From assembly GCA_000151295.1 (NCBI GenBank), contig GG745334.1, positions 1,400,814 to 1,413,812 of the forward strand: a stretch of 12,999 nt of DNA, read 5' to 3'. Origin of the DNA: Allomyces macrogynus ATCC 38327 (Eukaryota; Blastocladiomycota; Blastocladiomycetes; Blastocladiales; Blastocladiaceae). Below are positions 1 to 9,476 of the stretch, piece after piece. Under the pieces are notes generated by a model. It worked only from the letters and a program-made list of their open reading frames with translations. It did not search any database and had not been told where the DNA came from. The translations under genes and the position numbers were made by a program. Numbering within the stretch: position 1 is the first letter of the stretch; each line of letters starts with the position of its first letter.

Positions 1-812
1 CCAGGGCTTGCGCATCGAATTTGCACATCGTTCCGGGTTGGTGCATGACTGATGCTGCGTATTGGTTGGTCTCAGCAAGTAGTTCCTGTTCGAATGATGA
101 TCATGAGCACAGGTCGCGGGTCGTTGATTGTGCGGAACGCAACAGTACTGATCTTGACTTACTTGCCACTTGCCCGGCTGCCGATCGCGCAGCGCTGAAT
201 GGGCCATGGCGCGTCGAGGAAAATTTTGCAGCGAGTTGTGCCAAGGTTCATGGTGATTCGCTGTCGTAAATTAGTTTGCGCAGTCAGCAGGTATGTGTGA
301 GAGCAGCAATCCTCAGCGTTGTCCACATCATATACGGTATCTGTTTACGTGGACCAGAGACCCACTCTTCTTTTCCGTCGCAGCAGGCGAGAGGGGCGCG
401 TTACCATCCTACATATTTTTGTCCCTATATGAAATGGTTTCGGGGTCGTGCACGCGCGATTCGGTACCGTTCTCTGTGATTGAAGTGTCTTCGCGGGTAG
501 CTGCGGCGGTCCCTGGCCACGATGCGTTGGACTTAAGTGACAGCGATCATTGTGGGACCGATTTTGACATCACCAATTTCGGGCAAACTCAGGATGGTTG
601 GTGACACCGTGGTCCCACTTTGGATCGTCGCGGTGCTTGGCAGGGTCTCTCATTTGGATGCTGCGGTTGGCAGTGCACTCTGTGACGCAAACATGATCTG
701 TATTCTCGTTGTTTTGGATCCGAGTGCCGCGCGTGCGGTTCTCCTATTAGCACAAACAGCACAGCTGCAATACACCTGCAAATCTCCCAAATCTCCACTT
801 CACCACGCCCAT
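1..812. other. Region downstream of AFG1 with no recognisable gene
   Basis: I see no convincing coding sequence here. The open frames on either strand are short, lack recognisable domains and have no plausible splice partners. The stretch looks less GC-rich than the neighbouring exons. The part next to 813 is expected to hold the 3' untranslated region and polyadenylation site of the leftward AFG1 gene, but I see no clear AATAAA-type signal. The left end could also belong to the flank of a gene outside the window. No tRNA cloverleaf, tandem repeat or transposon end was seen. Confidence 0.5.
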
Positions 813-2651
813 CTACGCCGCCGCCGTCCCTGCTGCCGCAGCCGCCTCGGTCTTGGGCGCCTCGATCACGCCCGGCACTTTCTCGCGCGCGGCCTTGACT
901 GCAATGTCAAGCCAGTACTTGACTTCCGGATCCACGACCCACTCGCTTCCCTGCATTTCCACGAGCCGTGACAGCGCGCGCTGGAACGCAAACACTTCCT
1001 CGTCGGTTGCGTCCTCGCCGCCGACCTTGAGCGTCGTTGCCGTGCGCTTCACGGCGCCGTCGAGTTCCGCAAACAAGTCCCACACGGGCGTTTCGGCGGC
1101 GACGACCAGGCACGTGCGCGTCTCGTAGGCTGCGTCGAGGAACGTGATGAACCGGCGAATTTCCTGCCGGTGCGTCATGACCGACAGTTGCGGGACTTGG
1201 TCGAGAATCAGGATCGGATAAGCGCGCACGATCGCTAGGTAGTCGGCCGCCGCGTAGGCGCGCGCGCATAGGTCCGTGAAGGAGAACCGCGCGGCACGTT
1301 GCGGGATTTGCTGCGGCACATGCGTCGCGCGGCCCGTGTGCGCGAGGTCGCGCGGGGTCGCCGGCTGGCCCGCGCACAGCGCCGTCCACATGGAGTCGAT
1401 GAACTGCGTCACGGCCGTTGACTGTGGGGAAAAGTAGACGGGGGATGCGGGCTGCTGTCGGCGGCGGTAGTCGGTGCCCGAGTCAAGCGAAATCACTTGG
1501 CACCGCGCCTTGAGCAGGTCAATGCATGGCAAGAAACTGTCGCGCTGCAGGCCGTTGCGGTAGAGGTCGTCCGGGTGCCGGTTCGACGTGGCGACGAGAA
1601 TCAGGCCGCGGTCAAACAGCTCGGCGAGGAGGCGCCGCAGAATCATGGCGTCGGCAATGTTGGTCACTTGGAACTCGTCAAAGCAGAGAATGTGCGCTGA
1701 GGCCGCAAGTTCGTCGGCGACTTGCGGGATCGGGTCTACGGCGTGCCCGTGCTCGGCCTTGATTTCGTGGCTTCCTGGAAACCGGAAAGCGATGAGTAAG
1801 AGAATTAAAAGGTGGAGAAGGTGCAGCATGATAAGATGAACGAGATAACGTACGCGCATGCACATCGATCATAAACTGGTTGAAATGAATGCGCTGCTTG
1901 CGGACCGACTTCGGCAGCGAGTGGAAAAACAGATCCATGGTCATGGTCTTTCCCGTTCCAACGTTGCCGTACTAGCAAAACGGAGGAGAGGTGAGGACAC
2001 GTCGCGATGCATCCTCGCAACGATCGAATCGCGAGCCCAAATTGAAAATGCCGATAAATACCAAGTAAATGCCCTTGAGCTTGCACTCACCCGATGATTG
2101 GGGGCCCGTCACGTTGAAAAAACCCTGCAGAATCGTGTCGTCGACCGCGGTCAGTGCATTGAAGGCACATCAAGCGCAAATAAAGGCAGCAAGACGCCAG
2201 CTACCTTGACCAACTTCCAAACCGATCCGCTCGTTTGGCTGGATTGCGACGACGACGACATGCTCGAGGGCGTAAAGGCTTTTGGGTCCTTGATGAGAAT
2301 ATCATCGTGCAGCTGCTGAAGCGACGATACGACGCGCAGCTGGTGCGGGTCCTGGCGAATCCGGTGGCTCATGACGAGCGAGTTGTAGAGCTCCAAGGGA
2401 CCGCCATCGAGGGGCTTGCTTGGTGCGTGCCGGACCTCGGACGCCGGTTCGAGTGCGGGCTTGGTGGCCGTCGTCATGCATCGCTGAGATGGCAGGCCGG
2501 CCAACGGCGCTTGCAGGCGCGGACGAGGGCAATGCATCGACGCGAGCGGCCGCGGCACGGCGCCGGCCGAGCTGGCGTGCAGCAAGGGCCGGGTACCTGC
2601 GCAGACGGCGGCATTGCGGGCAGCACGCGGGATCGCGGCGGGCAGGGACAT
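813..2651 (-). CDS. AFG1: AFG1/LACE1-family mitochondrial AAA+ ATPase, four exons
   Basis: Minus-strand exons 2651-2205, 2124-2062, 1971-1854 and 1774-813 join in frame to 529 residues, close to known AFG1 proteins (about 480-510). Introns are 80, 90 and 79 bases with GT..AG ends and phases 0, 0 and 1. The start at 2651 follows a good ACACC context. Residues 1-67 have no Asp or Glu and many Arg/Ala/Ser, as expected of a mitochondrial presequence. Landmarks are the family N-domain [18 protein letters not shown] (84-108), Walker [10 protein letters not shown] (171-179), Walker [11 protein letters not shown] (238-247), the sensor-like LILVATSNR (267-275), and an Ala-rich tail. The family acts in mitochondria on protein quality control and respiratory-complex assembly. 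One mild oddity is Asn248 where relatives usually have Asp after FDEFQVT. The gene is transcribed divergently from transporter copy A. The family call is firm, and exon borders are inferred by homology. Confidence 0.93.
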
Positions 2652-2866
2652 GGTGTCTATTGCTGGTGAGTTGGTGCGAACGAGGTTGGTAGCACAGGTT
2701 GACGGCGCCGCGAGGCCGGTGTCCCGCTCGAGCTTCTTGCGGCGTGTAGCGGTTCGGTGCAAGTGGTGCGCGCCGCGCGTGCCGGCAGCGACGTTGCAGG
2801 GTGATATCGGCCAGAGAGCATGATGATGGTTCGGGTGACGAGATCGACTTGGTTTCCTGCCAGGAG

Positions 2867-2894
2867 CCAGCCGGGGCCAGCCGGGGCCAGCCGG
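2867..2894. repeat. Short tandem repeat, 10-base unit, 2.8 copies
   Basis: The unit CCAGCCGGGG occurs at 2867-2876 and 2877-2886, followed by eight bases of a third unit at 2887-2894. It is perfect as far as it runs and lies about 220 bases upstream of the AFG1 start codon. It could be replication slippage or a GC-rich factor-binding cluster; nothing here decides between them. Confidence 0.85.
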
Positions 2895-3470
2895 AGCTGC
2901 GGCCACTTCATTCCCATGTGACGTAGCGGCGCTGCGATTGGCCACCGAGCGGCTCCACCGCGCCGACACGCTTTTGATGGGTTTGCCATGGCTGTGACGC
3001 ACGAATCTGCCCGCCACTCGCGCTGAAGTCTTCGTTCCGCGGCCACCGCGCCCGCTGCCGCTGCTGTCTTGAGCTGGCGGCGATGTGGTCGCAACGTCGA
3101 CGAGCAGCAAAAATAACCTGTCGCAAAACGATGCAAGTCCCTTGTCCTCGTTTCGCACGCCCTCGCCATGCACCTTGTTGGCGTCCCGGTCCCGTGCGCC
3201 GTGTGCCTCGATATCGGCGCAGGCATGGTGCTCGGTTGGTCATGATGGCCGGTGGCGACCGGGTCTACGCCCGGGCCGCACGAACCGCAACTTCTACCCG
3301 TCCGCCATCCGCGGACCAGACGAAACGGCCCGACTGCGCATCCCTTCCGCGGTGCTGCTCCGCCTGGCTCGCGTTGTGCTCAGCTTGTCGCGCCTCTCGC
3401 TCCCACCATCACACCGCGCTCCGTGTGTCCCCCCCCTCGGCAATTTTGACCGTGCTGGGTTAGGTGGGAC

Positions 3471-3484
3471 CCAATACTTAAATA
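3471..3484 (+). promoter_or_regulatory. Possible CCAAT/TATA-like core promoter of copy A
   Basis: A CCAAT pentamer at 3471-3475 is followed directly by TTAAATA at 3478-3484, about 50 bases before the ATG at 3535. The AT-rich heptamer stands out in otherwise GC-rich sequence. The spacing would give a very short 5' untranslated region, so this is only a plausible core promoter element. No equivalent was identified ahead of copy B. Confidence 0.3.
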
Positions 3485-3534
3485 CCGTGTCGCGCCTGCA
3501 TCTTCGCGCGCTCTCTGCGCTCCTCGCACCCGAC

Positions 3535-5859
3535 ATGACCCACTCCACCAAGAGCCGCTCGTCTTCCACCTCGTCGTCGTCGTTCTCGTCGTCGGCCGCG
3601 GCCGCTGTTGCCGCCACCGGCCCGCACGAGCGTATGGACTCTGGCACCTCGGCCGCTTCCGGCGCATCACTTGCCTTTACCGGCGGCAAGCCCACGACGT
3701 TGCGCCACGATGACCAAGACGTGTTGCTCGATGCCACGACCGGCTCGCCCGCTGTACCCGCGGCGCCAGCTGGCGACGATGCCCCTCACGGCCGCCATCG
3801 TCCATCCAATAACTCACGCCGCGTCTACACGTCCATGGCCGTCATTTTTGTCATGGCCACAGCCTCGTCCATTGTCACGGCGCCACAACAGCAGTTTATG
3901 CTCCGCCTCGTATGCCGCGAAGCGACCAAGGCCATGGGCCTGCATGGAGATGACCAGGAGCATGCGACAAGTACTGGAGGTGGTGGAGCGATCGATCCCA
4001 TTTGCCAGCAACCTGACGGTTCGTGTGTGCGATTGAATCCGGAGTTTGGCTTGCCAGTTCCTGACGGACGGCGATGTCTTCGTTATTTATCCATGCATTC
4101 CTAGTGCAACGCGTCGTTGCTGCGATGACGACCACGCTTGCGCTCACGCTCTCCATTCCGACCATGTTTGCCACGTCCATCTACGGTCGGTTCTCCGATA
4201 ATCCGCTCATTGGTACTTGGAGATGTTCGTTGGCCACGATTACACCCACTTAGCATGGATCGCTGACCAGTCCACCGCCCTCTGTCCAGGCCGTCGCCCG
4301 TTCTTGGTCCTTCCCGTGCTCGGATACTTGCTCTGCTGGACCGGTCTTTTTGTCGTCGACCACTTTCAGCTATCGAGCTACTTCTTGGTCCCCGGGAACC
4401 TGCTGCTCGGTTTCTCGGGCGACTACTCGTCGTTCCTCATGGGTATGTCCGTCCTGCATCCGCGATTTGTTGCCGCTGTTGCTAGTTGCTCCTCGTCCTC
4501 ACCTTATTTCAATCGCTAGCCTATTTCGCGCTCATGACCGACCTGATCCCGGCACCAAAGCGCACCTACTTTTTCGTGCTTATTGAGCTGAGCCTGCTTC
4601 TCGGCCTCATGCTTGGACCATTGATCATGTCGACGGCCGTCTCGCTTGCGCCCGACATGCTGATGCTGCCCATGGGCATGGGCATGGTGCTCATGGTCGT
4701 CGCGCTCGTCCTCATCATGACGTTGACGCCCGGCGCGGCCAAGGTGCAGGAGCTGCGCGTGGAGCCCGTGCGCACCGACGAGCAGGCCGAGTCCACGCCG
4801 TTCTGGTCGGCGGTCAAGTCGATGGAGGTGATTTGGACCCCGTGGAACCGCACGCGGCTTGTCATGATTGTTGCCTTTTTCCTCATGGATGTGCGTACCT
4901 CTCTACGATTGACCCGCTCGTTTCCCAAAAGTTGGTCGTCCATTTTTTGGCTCACCTACTGGCACCTGTTGGAATGAATAGCTCAGCAACTCGGGTCAGA
5001 GCACGCTGTTCGTGCCGTACACATACCGCCGGTACGGGTGGACGTCCAAGGAAGACGGCCTGTTCCAGTCGGTCACGTTCTTGGCCAAGGTCTTGGTCGT
5101 GCTCGCGTTCTTGCCCGTCGCAAGTCGGTCCAAGAACCGGTGGCAGCAACAGCAACAGCAACCGCGGTCGCAGTCGCAGGACGAGGAAGAGCAACAACAC
5201 CAGCAGCCGATGTCGGCCGACCCGGAGCATCGCAACAGCGAAACGACGCCGCTGCTGGCGCAGCGAGACCGTGCAGCGACCCCGGCCGTGTCGTGGACGC
5301 GCCCCTGGAAGGTCTGGTCGGCGCGGTACTCGATGGAAGCGCGACTCACGCAGGCCGGCATCTTCATGTTTGCCGTCACGTCGGTCCTCTATGGGTCCGC
5401 GACGGCTGGGTGGCTCTACGTGGCAGGTACGCCGCTTTGCGATCCTTGTCCCTCTCGGTGAGATCAAATTGCTGACTCTCCACCCGACCAAACGACCTCA
5501 CAGCCTGCCCACTCGAATCGGTCTCGATTCTGAGTTTCCCGGCGATGCGGTCACTGCTCACGCAGACCGTGTCGGCGTCGATGATCGACACCGTGCTCGC
5601 CGCAGTGTCGGTCGTGCGGTCGCTCGCTTACATTCTCGCGCCGATCGTGTTCAATGCCGTCTATGCCGTGTCCGTTGGCACGGTCGACGGCGCCGTTTAC
5701 TTTTTGGGGGCTGCGCTCGGCACGGTAGCGTTTGCCGCAACGCTTGGCGTGCAGCGCAAGGACTTGGTCTCGCGCGACGCTGGCGCGGCCGCACCGGAGC
5801 CGGTGAGCGTGGCCGCGGAACGGGAAGCAGAGAACGTGCTCGACCAGGTCGTGGTCTAG
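3535..5859 (+). CDS. MFS transporter, SLC46/TetA-like, copy A, six exons
   Basis: Exons 3535-4024, 4105-4212, 4290-4442, 4520-4890, 4982-5426 and 5504-5859 join in frame to 640 residues. Introns are 80, 77, 77, 91 and 77 bases, all GT..AG. The cytosolic N-tail is Ser/Ala-rich (1-95) and holds an acidic dileucine DQDVLL (60-65). Twelve membrane segments can be placed at roughly 97-116, 167-190, 204-223, 229-253, 264-291, 296-318, 362-380, 402-420, 497-521, 527-545, 556-578 and 583-605. MFS motif A is the SD..GRRP stretch at 194-203, split by intron 2. The first outer loop has Cys127 and Cys157. The long loop 8-9 (421-495) carries six Gln in a row (429-434), acidic/Gln-rich sequence and ETTPLL (461-466). 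The overall pattern resembles proton-coupled SLC46/TetA-like carriers, but the substrate cannot be read from sequence. The start has no in-frame rival with better support. Exons are inferred by comparison with copy B. Confidence 0.87.
5144..5161 (+). repeat. CAG/CAA repeat encoding six glutamines in copy A
   Basis: Three alternating CAG-CAA pairs give an uninterrupted Gln6 run just after membrane segment 8 of copy A, and Gln-rich sequence continues for another 20 residues. Copies B and C have only scattered glutamines at this point, so the run expanded in A or shrank in the others. It lies in a cytosolic loop where length change should be tolerated. Confidence 0.9.
5240..5257 (+). other. Acidic dileucine sorting motif codons, copy A loop 8-9
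   Basis: The codons spell ETTPLL, which fits the [DE]xxxL[LI] rule for adaptor-mediated sorting to vacuole or lysosome. The same hexapeptide is encoded at 7998-8015 in copy B and 10679-10696 in the relic C, while the surrounding loop has diverged in length and composition. Function is inferred from the known motif class only. Confidence 0.6.
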
Positions 5860-5880
5860 GTCGGTCAAGCCGTCAATTAT

Positions 5881-5901
5881 CGAGCACCACGCGGGTGCTC
5901 G
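5881..5901. repeat. Perfect inverted repeat (8-base stem, 5-base loop) after copy A
   Basis: CGAGCACC at 5881-5888 and GGTGCTCG at 5894-5901 pair perfectly around the five-base loop ACGCG. It lies about 20 bases past the copy A stop codon, inside the expected 3' untranslated region, so it could fold in the transcript. A GC-rich genome gives such stems by chance fairly often. Confidence 0.8.
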
Positions 5902-6261
5902 TCGCGTAGGTACTTCCAGCATCGACTTCATGTTTGGATTGATTTTGTTCCATCTTCGACCCCTTCCTTTCTTTGGCCCGGATCTTTGCGTATCCGCGGC
6001 CGCAGCGCGCGGGCAACCGTTCGTGCTGTATTTTGAAAGACATTCATTACGTTTTGTCCACCCATTTTCGTGGTGCGCGGGTCGACCGTGGTTTCCTGGG
6101 CCTTGATTTGCTTGGCCCAGTGTGCAGAGTCTGGATCAGGATTGAGTCAGACGAATCGCCCGAGACTGTCGAGACCATGGAGACCGTCCTTGGGCCTTGT
6201 TCCGGCCTTGCTCTCTTCCACCAACCTGATTCATGCTCGCTCGACAACGAAAGTGCTCGAA

Positions 6262-6289
6262 GAGTACCCGCAACACGCTCTCTCTCGCC
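6262..6289 (+). promoter_or_regulatory. Block upstream of copy B conserved before copy C
   Basis: The core GCAACACGCTCTCTC here matches the stretch at 9411-9438, with a shared GAGTAC just before it. It ends about 55 bases before the copy B ATG, and the counterpart ends about 40 bases before the copy C start. It is either shared ancestry of the tandem duplication that reaches into the promoter, or a retained pyrimidine-rich initiator or 5' leader element. Confidence 0.45.
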
Positions 6290-6343
6290 CTGAGACCGCG
6301 CTGAATCTTCCAAGCGGCCGGCCGACGACGCCAACGATACACC

Positions 6344-8633
6344 ATGGACGCGACCAGCGGCTTCAGCAGCGAGTCCGGCAGCTCGGCGGCAATCTCGTCG
6401 CCCACGGTGGTCCACGCCGACGGCCCGCACAAGCGCGATCTATCGAGCACGTCGGGAATAGCGGCGACGGGGGCCTCGGCCGACGCGCCGCTTGCCGGGA
6501 CCAGCGGCAAGTCGTCGACGGGAAACGAGGAGAATACCATGCTGCTTCATGACGCTGCTGACGTACCTGCATCTCCGCCGACCGGCGATGCTGCCGTCGC
6601 GTCCCGCGCTGTCCCACTCGACAATTCGCGCCGCGTCTACGTGTCCTTGTCGATTATCTTTACGATTGCCGTCGCGTTCTCGATGATCATGGCGCCGCAG
6701 CAGCAGTTTGTGCTCAGACTCGTGTGCCGCGAAGCGACCGAGTCGTTGGGATTGCACGGTGGGGAACCAGTGGTGCCGGACGTTGGGACACTGGCGCTGG
6801 GTGCGGCCAAGCACGGCAGCACGATTGACCCAGTTTGTCAACGGCCGGACGGTTCGTGTCTCGACGTGCTTTGGCCTTGATAAAATTTCGCTGATGTGCT
6901 TGACCGCGGGCAACACGTCAATCCATCGACCAGTGCAGCGCGTGATTGTCGCGACCACGACTATGCTCTCGCTCACGCTCGCCATTCCGGCCATGTTCGC
7001 AACGTCTCTGTACGGGCAGCTGTCGGATAAACCGCAGATTGGTGCGCCGTTCTCAAGTTACGGTGCTTTTTGGCGCGCTATGCCTCATTTGGGCGTGCTG
7101 TTTCACGTAGGCCGTCGCCCGTTCCTTGTTCTTCCCGTGCTCGGATACATTGTCTGCCTCGGCGGCATCTTCGTCGTCGGTCGTCTGAAACTATCGAGCT
7201 GGTTCTTGATCTCCGGCAACCTGATTCTCGGTCTCGCGGGCGACCTCTCCACCCTGCTCATGGGTACGCCGCTCGCTCTGTGACATACAGTGTTTTGGGC
7301 ACCGACTCACGCGCGTGCTGTGCATCTCCGCAGCATTTTTCGCAATGATGACCGACCTGATCCCACCTCCGAACCGCACCTTCTTTTTCGTGCTCATTGA
7401 AATGACCTTGATGCTGGGCATGATGATTGGGCCGCTGATCATGTCAACGGCCGTCTCGTACGTGCCCGAGATGCCGTTGCTGCCGCTGGGCATGGGTATC
7501 GTGCTCATGGGGCTCGCATTCGTGCTCATCATGGTCTTGGCTCCGAATGCGCCCGAGGCGCAGGGCCTGCGCGCTGAGCCGGTCGATCCCAGCCACCACC
7601 GCGCGCCCATGTCGCTTTGGTCCGTGGTTAAGTCGATGGAGCTCATGTGGAAGCCGTGGAACAGGTCGCGGCTGGCCATTGTCGTTTCGTTCTTTATCGT
7701 CGATGTACGTGGCGACCATCGGGCCGGGATTGCGGGCAGAGCATTGAAACCCATCCTTCCGATCGATAGATGTGCATCGCGGGACAAGGCACACTGTTCG
7801 TGCCGTTCACGTACCGCCGGTTCGGGTGGACGTCCAAGGAGGACGGCCTGTTCCAGTCGGTCGCGTTCTTTGCCAAGGTGCTTGTCATGATTGCCTTCTT
7901 GCCGTTTGCACACAAGGGCAAGGACCGGTGGCGGTCGGCATCGTCTCAGCAGCAGGAGCAGCAGCCGCGGTCGAGTGATCCCGAGGCGGGCGAGTCGGAA
8001 ACGACGCCGCTCTTGGCCTCTTCGAGCGATCGCGCCGTGACATCGGCCTCGACGTGGTCGCAGCCGTGGACGGCGTGGACGGCGCGTTACCCGATGGAGG
8101 CGTGGCTCGCGCAAATTGGTCTCCTGTCGTTCATTATCACGTATGCGTTCTTTGGCGCAGCGACGGTTGGGTGGTTGTATGCCTTTGGTACGCACTCATT
8201 ATTGTTTCTCCGCTCGCTCTTGCTTCAACCACTCTCGCTAACGCATCTCGTGTCTCCGCGATACCCAGCGAGCACCGTCGACGCCATCGGCATCCTAAGT
8301 TTGCCCGCGATGCGGTCACTCCTCACGCAAACGGTCCCTGCGTCCCTGGTCGGGACCGTGCTCGCGACCGTTTCGGTCACGCGGTCGCTCGCGTTCATCC
8401 TCGCGCCCATCCTGTTCAACGCCGTCTACGCGGCCACAGTGGGCGTCGCCGACGGCGCCGTCTACTACATGGGCGCGAGCCTGTGGACGATCGCGCTCGC
8501 CCTGGCGCTCGCCGTGCAGCGCAAGGACCTGGTTCCGCGCGGACGCGACGCGGTGGCCGATTCGGCGAGCGTGGTCGCGGAAATCGAGGCCGAGAATATG
8601 ATCGAGGAGGTCGCGCCGAATACGGCGCACTAA
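6344..8633 (+). CDS. MFS transporter, SLC46/TetA-like, copy B, six exons
   Basis: Exons 6344-6857, 6934-7041, 7111-7263, 7334-7704, 7770-8187 and 8269-8633 join to 642 residues. Introns are 76, 69, 70, 65 and 81 bases. All five intron positions and phases equal those of copy A, and exons 2, 3 and 4 have identical lengths (108, 153, 371), which supports both models. The protein has an N-tail with the acidic dileucine ENTMLL (63-68), twelve expected membrane segments, enlarged motif A (SDKPQIGRRP), Cys128 and Cys165 in the first outer loop, and ETTPLL (459-464) in loop 8-9, where A has a poly-Gln run and B does not. Introns 2 and 5 are multiples of three without stops, so retention would keep the frame. 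It is likely a membrane carrier of the same class as A, with substrate unknown. The TAA stop is followed closely by a small palindrome. Confidence 0.89.
7998..8015 (+). other. Acidic dileucine sorting motif codons, copy B loop 8-9
   Basis: This encodes ETTPLL preceded by acidic and serine residues (GESETTPLL). It is identical to the motif in copy A and relic C and matches the [DE]xxxL[LI] consensus. Retention through copy divergence suggests constraint before C decayed. Confidence 0.6.
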
Positions 8634-8646
8634 AAGGTGGATGTGG

Positions 8647-8661
8647 CGCGTGGATCACGCG
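8647..8661. repeat. Small inverted repeat after copy B stop (6-base stem, 3-base loop)
   Basis: CGCGTG at 8647-8652 pairs with CACGCG at 8656-8661 around GAT. It starts 13 bases past the B stop codon. The equivalent place after pseudogene C (11288 onward) keeps the left arm in altered form but not the right arm. Confidence 0.6.
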
Positions 8662-9410
8662 ACTGCGGTATTTTTTGCGCGACGCCATGGGTTGAGGTGC
8701 GCGTGGTAACATTCATTTTTGCGTTGGTTCGGTTCGGATTGATGTGCTTTGGTTTGATTTGCTTTGGTTGACGCGCTGGACGTGCTCTTCCAGAGACCGC
8801 AATTATCTCGTTTTGCGCTTTATAATTCATGATCGCTGTCACGGACTGGGTCGGTGTTGGTTGTCTTGCTCAGGCCTGGCAGGTTGGCATCATGGAGCTG
8901 ATCAAGGCACTATCTTCGGCCGCAGCTTTCGCTTCCACCACCATCCACGGTACGCGCGTCTCGCTCCCGCCACCACCAGTCCACGACGGGCAAAGTGCAC
9001 GTACGCCTCGCTCGCGTCTGCGGAATTTCCGTCATGACACGCCGCGTCGCAGTCGTCCGCATTCTCCAAGCGCAACCTCGGTGACTTTCGCCGCGAGCAC
9101 ACTGCGTCCGTCATGGTTCACGCCGGCGTCTCTCGCCGAATGCGATTGACGGTACCCTCATGCTCGGGACAGGCGGGTATAGTCGTCTACAGGCCTGGTC
9201 GTCTGCCCGCAGGGTCTACTTTGTTAGCCTGCTCGATCCGGTATCGTGGTTGACTTGCCTTGCTTTGATGCTCAGCTTTCGTTCTGGCCGCGCGCGCCCT
9301 TCCACACAGTCTGGCTCACGCCACTTCTCTCACCACTCCCTGTCGGCATCCATCACACTTGCGCGACGGCATTGTACCGGCATCAACTCAAGCTGAGTGC
9401 TGACGACCTG

Positions 9411-9438
9411 GAGTACATGCAACACGCTCTCTCCCACC
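9411..9438 (+). promoter_or_regulatory. Upstream block of pseudogene C matching the copy B leader
   Basis: This carries the same GCAACACGCTCTCTC core and the GAGTAC ahead of it as 6262-6289. It shows that the B/C duplication carried at least part of the promoter or leader, so C was probably born with its own promoter sequence and decayed later. Confidence 0.45.
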
Positions 9439-9476
9439 GTGCCGTTTATTTCGCGCGCCCTGATCAACGACGCACC

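Larger units (their letters stand above)
2652..3534. promoter_or_regulatory. Divergent intergenic region between AFG1 and transporter copy A
   Basis: About 880 bases separate the start codons of the leftward AFG1 gene and the rightward transporter, so this must hold both promoters and both 5' untranslated regions. Open frames run through it on both strands, but none shows a known domain, and they look like chance frames in GC-rich DNA. A plus-strand frame is open upstream of the transporter ATG, but its translation is low-complexity and has no counterpart upstream of copy B. The stretch also holds a 10-base tandem repeat near 2867. Confidence 0.5.
5860..6343. other. Intergenic region between transporter copies A and B
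   Basis: This 484-base gap holds the 3' untranslated region of copy A, including a hairpin near 5881, and the promoter of copy B. No independent gene is visible, and open frames here run into copy B exon 1 in the wrong frame. The segment just before copy B shares a conserved block with the region before copy C. The ATG of B at 6344 sits in a good ACACCATGG context. Confidence 0.5.
8634..9476. other. Intergenic region between copy B and pseudogene C
   Basis: About 840 bases with no recognisable gene. The first part is the expected 3' untranslated region of B, with a small palindrome at 8647 and a GGTT/TTTGGTT-rich low-complexity stretch near 8722-8770. Open frames at 8829-9149 and 9246-9491 translate to sequence without domains. 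The right end shares the pyrimidine-rich upstream block with copy B. I found no transposon ends or direct target repeats. Confidence 0.5.

Noticed and set aside
907..1389. 160-residue minus-strand open frame overlapping AFG1
   Set aside because: It is a different frame of the AFG1 last exon, with Arg/Gly/Ala-rich shadow composition and no domain. The AFG1 frame explains the region.
3085..3534. N-terminal extension of transporter copy A from an upstream in-frame start
   Set aside because: The translation is low-complexity, crosses the likely promoter, and has no counterpart in copy B, whose protein starts at a similar distance from membrane segment 1 as the ATG at 3535 gives for A.
4833..5909. 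358-residue plus-strand frame rich in Arg and Ser
   Set aside because: It is a shadow of copy A exons 5-6 in another frame and runs across two introns.
7191..8195. 334-residue minus-strand frame antisense to copy B
   Set aside because: It is a long antisense frame of the kind common in GC-rich coding DNA. The equivalent antisense frames in A and C are broken differently, and it contains no known domain.
8829..9149. Small gene between copies B and C
   Set aside because: The predicted peptide has no recognisable domain, and it lies in a spacer with no conserved counterpart between A and B.
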